From Marinagarivorans sp. (GTDB lineage Bacteria; Pseudomonadota; Gammaproteobacteria; Pseudomonadales; Cellvibrionaceae), in contig JANQJB010000092.1 in assembly GCA_028281865.1 (NCBI GenBank), forward strand, positions 1 through 64,000: a DNA stretch of 64,000 nt. Reading direction: 5' to 3'. The notes beneath the pieces are model-generated. The model was not told the DNA's origin. It was given only the letters and a program-made list of their open reading frames with translations, and did not search any database. Numbering within the stretch: the first letter of the stretch is position 1; every line of letters starts with the position of its first letter. Positions 1-10,228 of the stretch are shown one piece after another. Both the position numbers and the translations under genes were made by a program.

Positions 1-277
1 AAACAGTAAGGTAATGCTGCGCATTACACCAATTTCACTGCTCTCGGACTTCCTGTCCTTCGCAGTACTTGTGCATCCTGCACATCGCACCACTCTGGCA
101 ATAATTCGAAATGTATCTTTTAAAACAGTAAGGTAATGCTGCGCATTACACCAATTTTACTGCTCTCGGGCTTCCTGCCCTTCGCAGTACTTGTGCGTCC
201 CGCACATCGCACTACTCTGGCAATAATTCGAAATATATCTTTTAAACAGTAAGTTAATGCTGCGCATTACACCAATT
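1..277. repeat. Tandem ~122-bp structured repeat, 2.3 copies, upstream of queA
   Basis: Copies start at 1, 123 and 244 (period 122 then 121); the third stops after about 34 bp and the first may continue left of the window. Each full copy folds into three hairpins: GTAATGC/GCATTAC (11-17 with 21-27), ACTGC/GCAGT (37-41 with 62-66) enclosing GGAC/GTCC (46-49 with 55-58), and GTGCA/TGCAC (71-75 with 79-83). Between copies 1 and 2, four of the seven substitutions form two compensatory pairs: A48/T56 becomes G170/C178, and A75/T79 becomes G197/C201. This argues for selection on base pairing. No ORF is evident. Positions 278-415 hold only the queA leader, where I see no strong promoter. Family unknown: a REP/MITE-like element or a small structured RNA are options. 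Confidence 0.8.
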
Positions 278-415
278 CCGAAAGGCCGAGCATTATAACA
301 GTGGCGTTGTTGCCGTCAATGTAATTGCTTATCCATCAGATCTAAGCGGCTCAGGCGTGACAATTTGGTGAGGTTTCATTACCCTTGCCGCCTCTTTAAA
401 CCCAAGCGAGTGTAT

Positions 416-1471
416 ATGCGGCGCGAAGACTTTTATTTTGATTTGCCTGATGATCTGATAGCTAAGCAGCCGTTGGCAAATCGTACGGCCAGTCGTTTGT
501 TGTATCTCAATGGTGCAACCGGCGTTATGCAGCACAGGCATTTCTCCGATCTGTTGGAGTTTGTTGAAGCGGGTGATTTGCTCGTATTTAACGATACGCG
601 AGTGATACCGGCACGGCTATTTGGCCAAAAGGAAACAGGTGGAAAAATCGAAATCTTGATTGAACGCGTTCTCGAATCGAATACTGCTCTCGCGCACCTG
701 CGTGCGAGTAAGTCGCCAAGAGAGGGTTCGATATTGCAGCTGGAGCAAGGCTATAGGGTCGAAGTAACCGGCCGCGAGGGAGAATTGTTTGGCTTGCGTT
801 TTGAGCAGCCTGTTGTAGATGTGCTTGATGCCATAGGTCACGTTCCTCTTCCTCCTTATATAGACCGGCAAGATAATGATGAAGACAAAGAGCGCTACCA
901 AACGGTCTATAGCTGCAAAACTGGTGCAGTCGCGGCCCCAACTGCCGGCTTGCATTTTGATCAAGCATTGCTAGATGCCTTGGCGAACAAGGGAGTAGAG
1001 CAGGCTTTTGTTACCTTGCATGTCGGTGCTGGGACGTTTCAGCCGGTGAGGGTTGATGATATTGCAGAGCATGCAATGCACAGTGAGATAATGGAGATCA
1101 GTCAGGCTGTCTGCGAAAAAGCAAAGCACGCCAAGGCAAGGGGAAAGCGAGTGATTGCGGTCGGCACAACCAGTGTGCGCTGCTTAGAGACCGCCGCACG
1201 CTCCGGTAAATTAAAAACCTATAGAGGTGAAACCGATATTTTTATTTATCCTGGATTTCGGTTTCAGGTAGTCGACGCGCTAATCACCAATTTTCATTTA
1301 CCCGAGTCGACTTTGCTGATGCTAGTGAGCGCATTTGCGGGTTATCGCAATACTATGGGGGCTTATTCTGCGGCGGTGCAAGAAAAATATCGCTTTTTTA
1401 GTTACGGTGATGCGATGTTTATTGAGCGCAATCCCGACGCACCGTCAGAGCCGCTATCAGGGGCCTTGTAA
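416..1471 (+). CDS. queA: S-adenosylmethionine:tRNA ribosyltransferase-isomerase QueA
   Basis: Transfers and isomerises the ribosyl group of SAM onto 7-aminomethyl-7-deazaguanine in tRNA, giving epoxyqueuosine, the penultimate step of queuosine synthesis in the cytosol. The 351-residue product is close to the usual ~356. The N-terminus [19 protein letters not shown] is the family's opening motif. Internal family motifs include [23 protein letters not shown] and [18 protein letters not shown]. An in-frame TTG at 365 would add 17 residues, but the ATG at 416 matches family starts and has a weak AGCGAG upstream. tgt begins on the next base after the stop, so the two are co-transcribed and act in the same pathway. 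Confidence 0.97.
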   Translation: MRREDFYFDLPDDLIAKQPLANRTASRLLYLNGATGVMQHRHFSDLLEFVEAGDLLVFNDTRVIPARLFGQKETGGKIEILIERVLESNTALAHLRASKSPREGSILQLEQGYRVEVTGREGELFGLRFEQPVVDVLDAIGHVPLPPYIDRQDNDEDKERYQTVYSCKTGAVAAPTAGLHFDQALLDALANKGVEQAFVTLHVGAGTFQPVRVDDIAEHAMHSEIMEISQAVCEKAKHAKARGKRVIAVGTTSVRCLETAARSGKLKTYRGETDIFIYPGFRFQVVDALITNFHLPESTLLMLVSAFAGYRNTMGAYSAAVQEKYRFFSYGDAMFIERNPDAPSEPLSGAL

Positions 1472-2605
<1,134 letters not shown>

Positions 2606-2666
2606 CTTAGGCGCCAAAACAACCCATCACTTGAATAGACGATAGCTTGGCCGCATTAAAGCCGGG

Positions 2667-2672
2667 TATAAT
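2667..2672 (+). promoter_or_regulatory. Candidate -10 element for secD-secF
   Basis: A TATAAT hexamer lies in the 109-bp gap between tgt and secD, followed by GCACGCC and a T-run. A similar TATAATCGCGCC stretch lies upstream of ndk at 22498. No good -35 is visible at normal spacing, so this is a weak call. It would allow secDF expression independent of queA-tgt. Confidence 0.35.
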
Positions 2673-2726
2673 CGCACGCCTTTTTTAAGCGAACTGTTTT
2701 CACACAACAATAAATTGGAAGTAACT

Positions 2727-4601
2727 ATGAGTCGGTACCCACTTTGGAAGTATTTGATTGTCGTATTTGCGGTGTGCCTTGGGCTTGTGTACGCAATGCC
2801 AAACCTTTACGCACCTGATCCTGCAATACAAATCTCCGGTTATTCCGCCGATTATGATGTTACTGAGCGTTCATTGGCCAAGGCTGTTAAAGCCCTTGAA
2901 AAACAGGGCGTACAGGTAGGTTCTACTGAACTTAATGAAGGCGTGGCGCTTATTCGTTTGGGCTCCTACGAGGATCAACTCAAAGCGCAGTCCACAATTG
3001 GCCCGGCTCTAAACGATGGCGGTATCGATGAATATATCATCGCGCTGAACCAAGCACCGACAACTCCAGATTGGTTGCGCAGCCTCGGCGCGACGCCGAT
3101 GAATTTAGGTTTGGACCTTGCCGGTGGTGTGCATTTTGTATTGGAAGTCGACACGCCGTCAGTTGTCGAAAAACGCATGGACATCATGAAGGATGTGCTG
3201 GCGCGTGCGGTGCGTAAAGAGCGTTTACTCGGCGTCAAAATCACGCGCGACGGTTATCAATTTACGCTGACCGCCAATTCGAAAGAGCGGCAAGACGCGT
3301 TAATCGCGTTACTGCGCGAAGAAACGCCGGAATTGACCCGCAGTCGCGGCTCAAATGACGATGGTGGCTTGTGGGTTAGAGGTGTATTTCCAGAAGCCGC
3401 TATTGTTGAAATTGAAAATGTGGCTATCGATCAAAACCTCGTCACGCTCCGCAACCGAGTGAACGAACTCGGTGTTTCAGAGCCTCTAGTGCAGCGCCAA
3501 GGGCGTAATCGTATTATTGTCGAATTGCCGGGTGTGCAAGACACCTCCAAAGCGAAGAAAATTATTGGTAAAACCGCCAACCTTGAATTTCGCTTAGAAG
3601 CAGAAGCGAATACACCGCGCTCGCAGCGCGAGCAATACGATTTTCGTAACGAAGAAGAACAAAGCCGTTTTGGCGGTGCGTATTTAGAGCGCGAAGTCGT
3701 TATTACCGGTGAACGCGTGGTAAATGCGCGTGTTGGCTATGACCCCGACAACGGCAGACCGCAGGTAAATATCAGTTTGGATGGTGAGGGCGGCTCGCGC
3801 ATGCACGCGAAGACTTATAAGAATGTCGGCCGTCGCTTGGGCGTATTGTTTATTGAATATCGCCCCAGCACACGCCAGGTTGAGAAAGATGGTGAGATGG
3901 TCGAAATCATCAAGCAAATCCCGGTTAAAAAAATTATTAGTTTGGCGACGATTCAAAGCGCACTTGGCAAAGAATTTAGAACCACGGGGCTCAGCGATCG
4001 CGAGGCAGCTGAGCTCGCACTGTTGCTGCGTGCAGGTGCACTCGCAGCACCAATGGTGATTGTTGAGGAGCGGACTATTGGGCCTTCGCTCGGTCAAGAA
4101 AACATCGACCTGGGTGTAAAATCGGTAAAACTCGGCATGCTGTTAGTTGTGATTTTTATGATCATTTTTTACCGCGTTTTTGGTATAGCCGCCAATATTG
4201 CATTGACCCTCAATATCATTTTGCTGACGGGATTGATGTCAGTTTTTGGCGCAACGTTGACGTTGCCGGGTATTGCCGGAATTGTGTTGACAGTGGGTAT
4301 GGCGGTTGATGCTAACGTATTAATTTTCTCGCGTATTCGCGAGGAGTTAAAAAACGGAACGCCACCCCAGTCGGCGATAGTTTCAGGTTTCGACCGAGCA
4401 TTTACCACTATTTTCGACGCTAATATTACAACCTTGATTGTGGCATTAATTTTATTTGGTATTGGTTCGGGGCCGGTTAAAGGTTTTGCCGTTACTTTGT
4501 CGATTGGAATTCTTACTTCTATGTTTACCGCCATTATGGGCACGCGCGCGGTTGTGCATTTATTTCACGGTAATCGCAAACTTGAAAAACTTTGGATTTA
4601 A
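2727..4601 (+). CDS. secD: Protein translocase subunit SecD
   Basis: Inner-membrane RND-type partner of SecYEG that uses the proton gradient to pull exported proteins through the periplasmic side. About 624 residues. One N-terminal membrane segment (YLIVVFAVCLGLVYAMP) precedes a large periplasmic region containing LGLDLAGGVHFVLEVD. Near residue 440 comes the RAGALAAPMVIVEERTIGPS motif, then a cluster of five membrane segments. The longer reading frame begins at a TTG (2715), but ATG 2727 has GGAAG at 2717-2721 with good spacing, so I choose it. secF follows after 13 bp. The yajC gene that usually precedes secD is not present here. Confidence 0.97.
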   Translation: MSRYPLWKYLIVVFAVCLGLVYAMPNLYAPDPAIQISGYSADYDVTERSLAKAVKALEKQGVQVGSTELNEGVALIRLGSYEDQLKAQSTIGPALNDGGIDEYIIALNQAPTTPDWLRSLGATPMNLGLDLAGGVHFVLEVDTPSVVEKRMDIMKDVLARAVRKERLLGVKITRDGYQFTLTANSKERQDALIALLREETPELTRSRGSNDDGGLWVRGVFPEAAIVEIENVAIDQNLVTLRNRVNELGVSEPLVQRQGRNRIIVELPGVQDTSKAKKIIGKTANLEFRLEAEANTPRSQREQYDFRNEEEQSRFGGAYLEREVVITGERVVNARVGYDPDNGRPQVNISLDGEGGSRMHAKTYKNVGRRLGVLFIEYRPSTRQVEKDGEMVEIIKQIPVKKIISLATIQSALGKEFRTTGLSDREAAELALLLRAGALAAPMVIVEERTIGPSLGQENIDLGVKSVKLGMLLVVIFMIIFYRVFGIAANIALTLNIILLTGLMSVFGATLTLPGIAGIVLTVGMAVDANVLIFSRIREELKNGTPPQSAIVSGFDRAFTTIFDANITTLIVALILFGIGSGPVKGFAVTLSIGILTSMFTAIMGTRAVVHLFHGNRKLEKLWI

Positions 4602-4614
4602 TTAGGAGAGCATC

Positions 4615-5592
4615 ATGAGCGCGCTAAAAATCATCGACTTTATGGGTAAGCGTCATATAGCTGCGGTGTTTTCCGTTGTTTTAATCGTATTATCTATTGG
4701 CTCTCTTGCCGTGCGGGGTTTAAATTTTGGTTTAGATTTTACCGGCGGCACTGCTGTTGAATTAGAATTTGAAAACCCTCTAACATTGGAGCCATTGCGC
4801 AAGGCTTTGGTTGATGCAGGCTTGGAAAGTGCGGTTGTAGTGAATTATGGTTCTGATACCGAAGTGATGGTGCGCTTTCAAGAAAAGCTATTTGCTGATG
4901 AAAGTGAAAATAATATAGGAGAAGATCAGCAGGCGATTGAGGATAAAGATGTTGGTAAAGAGGTTGCCAAAATATTAAATGAAGTAACGGAAGGGGAAAT
5001 CGAAGTAAAACAAAGCAACTATATTGGGCCTCAGATTGGAGAAGAACTTAAAAATTGGGGCGGCATCGGTATGTTGTTGGCGCTTGGCGTGGTAATGCTT
5101 TACGTCGCTATTCGCTTTCAATATAAATTTTCGGTTGGCGCTGTTGTGGCGCTGGGTCACGATGTATTGATTGTGTTGGGCTTTTTCTCAGTTTTACAAC
5201 TCGACTTTGATTTAACTGTACTTGCTGCAGTGCTTGCCGTTATCGGTTATTCGCTCAATGACACCATCGTTGTTTCAGATCGCATTCGTGAAAATTTTAG
5301 GATAGTACGCGAGACAGCGGAAATTGACATTGTTAATCAATCGCTTTCACAAACTTTAGGCCGTACCTTAATGACGTCCGGGACAACCTTAATAGTATTA
5401 CTCGCGTTGTTTTTTGTGGGTGGAGAAATGATACACAATTTCAGCATCGCGCTATTAATTGGTGTTGGTATTGGTACCTATTCATCCATTTATGTTGCCG
5501 CGACAATTTTGGTTTGGATGAAATTATCGCGTGAGGATCTTATTCGTCCAGTCTATTCCGAAGAGGAAGGAAACCTCGAAGAGATTCCTTAA
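4615..5592 (+). CDS. secF: Protein translocase subunit SecF
   Basis: Forms the SecDF complex with the product of the preceding gene and assists late stages of Sec export. The 325-residue product has an N-terminal membrane segment, the conserved LDFTGGTAVELEF motif, a short periplasmic domain, and a C-terminal bundle with LGHDVLIVLGFF and VIGYSLNDTIVVSDRIREN, all SecF signatures. A clear AGGAGAG stands just upstream of the ATG. A 34-residue acidic insertion-like stretch around residues 95-125 is rich in Glu and Asp; whether it is unusual needs an alignment. Confidence 0.97.
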   Translation: MSALKIIDFMGKRHIAAVFSVVLIVLSIGSLAVRGLNFGLDFTGGTAVELEFENPLTLEPLRKALVDAGLESAVVVNYGSDTEVMVRFQEKLFADESENNIGEDQQAIEDKDVGKEVAKILNEVTEGEIEVKQSNYIGPQIGEELKNWGGIGMLLALGVVMLYVAIRFQYKFSVGAVVALGHDVLIVLGFFSVLQLDFDLTVLAAVLAVIGYSLNDTIVVSDRIRENFRIVRETAEIDIVNQSLSQTLGRTLMTSGTTLIVLLALFFVGGEMIHNFSIALLIGVGIGTYSSIYVAATILVWMKLSREDLIRPVYSEEEGNLEEIP

Positions 5593-5629
5593 GCGCGCCA
5601 CACTCAGCGACAATATCAAGGTAGCTAAC

Positions 5630-7789
5630 ATGACCCGTTTAGAAATGGGGCCTCCGGAACCGCCTGCCAAAAACTCTCCGCAAACTGAGGAAGCTGAACT
5701 CAGAATCCGTGTCGAGCGCTTGCAGCGAATTTTTCGCAGCAGCCATCACACCGGGCATGGATATGGATATTTCGATTGGGATCTCGATGCTGGTCGCATG
5801 GGCTGGAGCGGTGGATACTGGCGGCATATGGGTTATACCGAGGCTGACGTTGAATATATCTCTCTTTCTGATAATTACTACGATTATGTTCATGAAGACG
5901 ATCTAGACACGCTAAAAGACGCAGTGGTTGGTATTTTACGCGACCCCGGTCCGCGGGGCGTTTGCTACCGCGTGCGCAGTAAAAAAGGCGATTACATTTG
6001 GACAGAGATTCGCTGCGATGCGACAGCTGGGCCTGATGGTAGAGTCTCTCATGTCAGTGGCATTGCCATGGATGTGACAAACCAGAAAAAAATGGAGCAC
6101 GCGCTCAAAGCTAGTGAAGAGCGCAATCGACGAATTCTTCAATCGGCCAATGACGGCATATGGGAGTGGTCTGCAGAAAAAGGTGGTTTTCATTTTGTGC
6201 GTCGTTGCTGGGAACAGCTAGGTTTCTCCAGTGGAGATGAATTATTAGAGCATGGTTTAAATTCGTTTGCTGCATGGCGGGGTCGCATTCATCCAGACGA
6301 TGGGCGCCTGTTCGATCATATTCTCGAACAACACATAAAAGGTGAGGCACCTTTTGAAGTTGAATACCGTATTCGAGGCAAAGAGGATAGTTGGTGTTGG
6401 ATTCGGGCTCGTGGTCGCATGGAATTCGACGAAAACGGCCAGCCTGTGCGCATGGGTGGTACTAATATTGATATCACTGCACTTAAGGAAGCGGAGGAAC
6501 GTGTGCGCAAGGCGAAGGAGCAGGCTGAGATGGCTAATCGCGCAAAATCTGAGTTTCTTTCGAGTATGAGCCATGAACTACGCACACCACTCAACGCTAT
6601 TTTAGGCTTTGCGCAACTTTTAGATTTTGACTCTAATTTAACTGATCAGCAGCGCGACAATGTGTCTGAAATTCAAAACGCAGGCAAGCACTTGTTGCAA
6701 TTGGTCGGTGATGTGCTTGATCTCGCGCGCATCGAAGCGGGAAGGTTAACGCTATCTTTAGAGCGTATTTTTCCAGTAGCTTTATTAAAAGAGTCATTGA
6801 ATTTATTACAAACTCAAGCTGAAGCACGCAATATCCAACTTGAGCTCGTTGACAACGAACTACGGGAATTTGCGGTAACGGCAGACTGTGTTCGATTAAA
6901 ACAAATAATATTAAACCTGTTAAGTAATGCGGTTAAGTATAATCGAGATTTTGGTAAGGTCATTGTAAGCTGTTCGATTGTTAAGACGCATTTTTTTCGT
7001 ATCGAAGTGGAAGACACAGGTTACGGCATTGCGCTTGAGCGGCAAGCGGAGGTGTTTCAGCCGTTTTCGCGTTTGGGTGCTGAGCAGGCAGGCGTAGAAG
7101 GCACAGGCGTGGGACTTGTGATTACCCAGCAGTTGGTAAAGCAGATGGAGGGCGAAATTGGGTTTGAAAGTGAAGAGGGCAAAGGCAGTAAATTTTGGGT
7201 GGAAGTACCGATTGGTGAATTAGGTGGTGCAACCGTTTCAACTGATAGTGTTGTAGGTGCGGAAAATCTGCAATTAAATGGCGTTCCAACACTTTCATTT
7301 ACGAATAATAAAAAAATACTGTATGTCGAAGATAACGCATCTAATCAACGATTAATGAAACAATTAATTGGGCATTTTGCTCAATTAGAATTAATCACTG
7401 CAGAAGACGCTTTTCGCGGTTTGTTTATTGCTCGTACGCAACAACCCGATATGATTATAATGGATATCCATTTGCCTGGAATGGATGGCTTTGAGGCGCT
7501 CGGCATACTCAAGCAGGATATTACAACAAAAAATATACCTGTTATCGCATTGTCCGCTAATGCGATGTCGCACGACATCAAGAAAGGTCGCGACGCCGGA
7601 TTTGAATTTTATTTAACTAAGCCGATCAATTTGCATCAGCTTGTAGAAGTGTTAAATAAGGTTCTCTGTAAAAGCGAGTGTAGTCAACCTACTTCGCCGC
7701 ATAATTCGACAAGCTCTAAGCAAACAGAGGCAAGTGAAAAAGGTGGCGATAAAAAAGGAATAAAGCAAGCCGAGAGCTTGGATGTTTGA
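5630..7789 (+). CDS. Cytosolic PAS-PAS hybrid sensor histidine kinase with receiver domain
   Basis: Predicted two-component hybrid kinase of 719 residues with no membrane segment or signal peptide, so it senses inside the cell. Order: two PAS_3/PAC domains (about 30-295), HisKA with SHELRTPL and phospho-acceptor His315, an HATPase with NLLSNAVKYN, VEDTGYGI and GTGVGLVITQQLV, then a receiver with IIMDIHLPGMDG (Asp612) and Lys in YLTKPIN. The frame opens at 5531 inside secF, but ATG 5630 with AAGGTAG upstream is the better start. It sits between secF and suhB, where Pseudomonas has no such gene as I recall, so it looks like an insertion. The partner phosphotransfer protein and the signal are unknown. 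Confidence 0.93.
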   Translation: MTRLEMGPPEPPAKNSPQTEEAELRIRVERLQRIFRSSHHTGHGYGYFDWDLDAGRMGWSGGYWRHMGYTEADVEYISLSDNYYDYVHEDDLDTLKDAVVGILRDPGPRGVCYRVRSKKGDYIWTEIRCDATAGPDGRVSHVSGIAMDVTNQKKMEHALKASEERNRRILQSANDGIWEWSAEKGGFHFVRRCWEQLGFSSGDELLEHGLNSFAAWRGRIHPDDGRLFDHILEQHIKGEAPFEVEYRIRGKEDSWCWIRARGRMEFDENGQPVRMGGTNIDITALKEAEERVRKAKEQAEMANRAKSEFLSSMSHELRTPLNAILGFAQLLDFDSNLTDQQRDNVSEIQNAGKHLLQLVGDVLDLARIEAGRLTLSLERIFPVALLKESLNLLQTQAEARNIQLELVDNELREFAVTADCVRLKQIILNLLSNAVKYNRDFGKVIVSCSIVKTHFFRIEVEDTGYGIALERQAEVFQPFSRLGAEQAGVEGTGVGLVITQQLVKQMEGEIGFESEEGKGSKFWVEVPIGELGGATVSTDSVVGAENLQLNGVPTLSFTNNKKILYVEDNASNQRLMKQLIGHFAQLELITAEDAFRGLFIARTQQPDMIIMDIHLPGMDGFEALGILKQDITTKNIPVIALSANAMSHDIKKGRDAGFEFYLTKPINLHQLVEVLNKVLCKSECSQPTSPHNSTSSKQTEASEKGGDKKGIKQAESLDV

Positions 7790-7816
7790 GCTTGCTTAAA
7801 GGCCTTTTTACACGCT

Positions 7817-8623
7817 TTATTTTTCGATTGAACCGAGATGTTTGCCGACAACTTGTAACAGTGGCTTAAAGACTTTTGGCGTGGCGGCGACGATATTACC
7901 TGTTTCCAAATAATTATTGCCACCTTTAAAATCACTGACCATTCCACCTGCTTCTTTAATCAATAAAATACCTGCTGCAATGTCCCAGGCATTTAAATTC
8001 ATTTCCCAAAAACCGTCAAAGCGCCCAGCGGCCACGTAGGCAAGATCTAAGGCTGCAGAACCGGGACGGCGAATACCCGCTGTTTGTTCGGCAATATCGC
8101 GCACACATTGCAAATAACCATCAATATGTTCGAAGGCGAAACCGTTAAACGGAATACCGGTACCAATTAAAGCACCGTCGAAACCTTTACGTGGGGTGAC
8201 GCGAATCCTGCGATCATTTAACGTTGCGCCTTTACCGCGGCTTGCAGTAAATTCCTCGCGTTTTATTGGGTCGATAATGACAGCGTGCTGTAACTGGCCT
8301 TTATAAGTACAGGCTACCGAAATCGCAAAATGTGGCATGCCGTGGATAAAATTTGTCGTTCCATCGAGCGGGTCAATGATCCATTTATAATCCGCCTCAG
8401 CATTACCCGCTACGCCACCTTCTTCACCGATAAATCCGTGGTCAGGGTATGATTTTTTTAGGTGATAAATAATTTCAGCTTCGGATTTTCTATCGATTTC
8501 ACTGACATAATCATTTTTGCCTTTTTCTTCTATCGACAAAATATCAATGCGCTCAAAAGCGCGTTCGACTAACTCGGCGGCTTTGCGCGAAGCCCTAAGG
8601 GCAATATTTAACATAGGTTCCAT
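7817..8623 (-). CDS. suhB: Inositol-1-monophosphatase family protein SuhB
   Basis: Magnesium-dependent phosphatase of inositol monophosphate; in E. coli SuhB also associates with rRNA antitermination complexes. The 268-residue product matches the family length. Metal and substrate motifs are visible: GEEGG, the signature WIIDPLDGTTNFIHG, and WDIAAGILLIKEAGG near the C-terminus. It is convergent with the hybrid kinase (27 bp apart) and divergent from trmJ, with about 210 bp shared between the two starts. The suhB/trmJ divergent arrangement is a conserved gammaproteobacterial pattern. Confidence 0.96.
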   Translation of the reverse strand: MEPMLNIALRASRKAAELVERAFERIDILSIEEKGKNDYVSEIDRKSEAEIIYHLKKSYPDHGFIGEEGGVAGNAEADYKWIIDPLDGTTNFIHGMPHFAISVACTYKGQLQHAVIIDPIKREEFTASRGKGATLNDRRIRVTPRKGFDGALIGTGIPFNGFAFEHIDGYLQCVRDIAEQTAGIRRPGSAALDLAYVAAGRFDGFWEMNLNAWDIAAGILLIKEAGGMVSDFKGGNNYLETGNIVAATPKVFKPLLQVVGKHLGSIEK

Positions 8624-8833
8624 GGTTTAACTCGCGAAGGATAGAAAAATTGCAAATATGACTGGCGACTCTTGCGTTAAGGCGCGCAGCGAAAAGGAGC
8701 GCGATTATAGCAACGGAATTCCTTAAACGCCTAATTTCAATTATCGAAAATCGCTTTCGAAAACTGTGGCTTTTTTTGTTACACTGCGCCGCTTTTGTAA
8801 CCACCTCCACATTCAGAAAGGGTTAACTAGGAC

Positions 8834-9616
8834 ATGCCAAACGGCTATGAGCATATTCGTATTGTTTTGGTAAACACTAGCCATCCAGGCAATATTGGTG
8901 CGGCTGCGCGGGCGATGAAAAATATGGGGCTTGCGCGCTTATATTTGGTCGCGCCTAAAGAATTTCCTTCAGAAAAGGCCGTATGGCGTGCGTCCCAAGC
9001 ACTTGATGTACTCGATAGCGCAGTCGTTGTTGATACGCTCGACGAAGCAATTGCCGATTGTGGTTTAGTTATTGGAACCAGTGCTAGAGGGCGTCGAATC
9101 CCTTGGCCCTTGTTTACACCGCGTGAATGCGGTGATCGCGTTTGGGCTGAGGCACAAACGCATCAGATAGCGATTGTTTTTGGCCGAGAGGATCGCGGGC
9201 TCACCAACGAAGAGCTGCACAAATGCCACTACCATGTTCATATTCCATCAAATCCCGAATATAGCTCATTAAATTTGGCTTGCGCCGTGCAGGTGCTTGC
9301 GTACGAGATTCGTATGTCAGCGCTGACGGAGCAAGAGGGTAAACCTATCACTTTGGAAGAGTGGGATCAGCCACCCGCGCGGGCTGACGATGTGGAACGC
9401 TACTACGAACACCTGCAACAAACGCTGGAAACGCTGCACTTTCTTGAGCCCGGCAACCCGCGCCAAACGGTCACCCGTCTAAGACGCTTATATAACCGGA
9501 TTCGACTGGATCAAATGGAGCTCAATATACTCCGTGGAATACTAACATCGGTGCAAAACTACATTTTTCATACAAAAAACAAGATTCGCGAATTAGAAGA
9601 CAAATTACCTGACTAA
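8834..9616 (+). CDS. trmJ: tRNA (cytidine/uridine-2'-O-)-methyltransferase TrmJ
   Basis: SPOUT-class methyltransferase that modifies the 2'-O of nucleotide 32 in tRNAs. The 260-residue product begins with the typical IRIVLVNTSHPGNIGAAARAMKNMG and contains the knot-region motifs FGREDRGLTNEEL and SLNLACAVQVLAYEI. The C-terminal helical extension holds family-like RLRRLYNRIRLDQMELNILRG. A TACACTGCGCCGC stretch about 50 bp upstream may be its -10 region. It ends 81 bp before the iscR start, in the conserved trmJ-iscR neighbourhood. Confidence 0.95.
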   Translation: MPNGYEHIRIVLVNTSHPGNIGAAARAMKNMGLARLYLVAPKEFPSEKAVWRASQALDVLDSAVVVDTLDEAIADCGLVIGTSARGRRIPWPLFTPRECGDRVWAEAQTHQIAIVFGREDRGLTNEELHKCHYHVHIPSNPEYSSLNLACAVQVLAYEIRMSALTEQEGKPITLEEWDQPPARADDVERYYEHLQQTLETLHFLEPGNPRQTVTRLRRLYNRIRLDQMELNILRGILTSVQNYIFHTKNKIRELEDKLPD

Positions 9617-9629
9617 TTTACTCGGTTAA

Positions 9630-9662
9630 ATACTTGACTAAAATAGTCAGGTATTCGATAAT
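9630..9662 (+). promoter_or_regulatory. iscR promoter overlapped by an IscR type 1 operator
   Basis: Half-sites ATACTTGACT (9630-9639) and AGTCAGGTAT (9645-9654) around AAAAT match every position of the E. coli type 1 IscR consensus as I remember it. The left half contains a -35 (TTGACT, 9634-9639), and 17 bp later GATAAT (9657-9662) serves as -10. This predicts that [2Fe-2S]-IscR represses its own promoter and so the downstream cluster genes. Confidence 0.9.
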
Positions 9663-9697
9663 TTAGCGGTATTTTTACCTCATTGGGTGGGCTAGTT

Positions 9698-10189
9698 ATG
9701 CGATTAACAACAAAGGGTCGATACGCAGTTACTGCAATGCTGGATTTGGCGTTGCACAGAACGAAAGGGCCGGTAAGCCTGGCCGATATATCGAAGCGGC
9801 AGGAAATCTCTCTGTCTTATTTGGAGCAACTATTTGCCAAGCTGCGGAATAATGACCTAGTCGCAAGTGTGCGAGGCCCCGGTGGTGGTTACCGTTTGAA
9901 ACGCGGCCCAGAAGAGATTTTTGTTTCGGAAATTATCGATGCGGTTAATGAATCGGTCGATGCGACAAATTGTCAAGGCGCTGGCAACTGCCAGCAGGGT
10001 GAAGTTTGTTTGACTCATCATTTGTGGATGGACTTAAGCAAGCAGATTCACGATTTTTTAAGTGGTATTAGTTTGCTGAGTTTGGTCGATAGACGCGACA
10101 TTCAAGAAGTTGCTGAACGGCAGAACAAGGCAGGGCCTGCCAAAAGCGATACTGAAAGCGAGGAAGTGATACCAGTATCGAGTTTATAG
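9698..10189 (+). CDS. iscR: Rrf2-family Fe-S cluster-sensing regulator IscR
   Basis: DNA-binding regulator whose [2Fe-2S] state reports cluster supply. The 163-residue product has an N-terminal winged helix ([14 protein letters not shown], then the [17 protein letters not shown] recognition region and GPGGGY wing). The three cluster cysteines lie in [19 protein letters not shown], spaced as in E. coli IscR. The frame opens at a TTG (9683), but ATG 9698 with GGTGG upstream matches family starts. It heads a run of nine assembly genes on the same strand and has its own binding site in the promoter. Confidence 0.97.
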   Translation: MRLTTKGRYAVTAMLDLALHRTKGPVSLADISKRQEISLSYLEQLFAKLRNNDLVASVRGPGGGYRLKRGPEEIFVSEIIDAVNESVDATNCQGAGNCQQGEVCLTHHLWMDLSKQIHDFLSGISLLSLVDRRDIQEVAERQNKAGPAKSDTESEEVIPVSSL

Positions 10190-10228
10190 TTAGCCAATAT
10201 CAGAGGTGGCAAAACACCAAAGGTAACA

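Noticed and set aside
1-277. Integron attC (VCR-like) array, suggested by the ~122-bp size and internal symmetry
   Set aside because: I see no RYYYAAC/GTTRRRY core pair, and the copies are adjacent with no cassette ORF between them.
588-968. Minus-strand frames of 115-126 codons opposite queA
   Set aside because: They lie wholly within a confident gene, have no family motif, and follow from the codon bias of queA.
8595-8810. 71-codon minus-strand frame upstream of suhB
   Set aside because: It overlaps the suhB start and the suhB/trmJ promoter region and has no recognisable domain.
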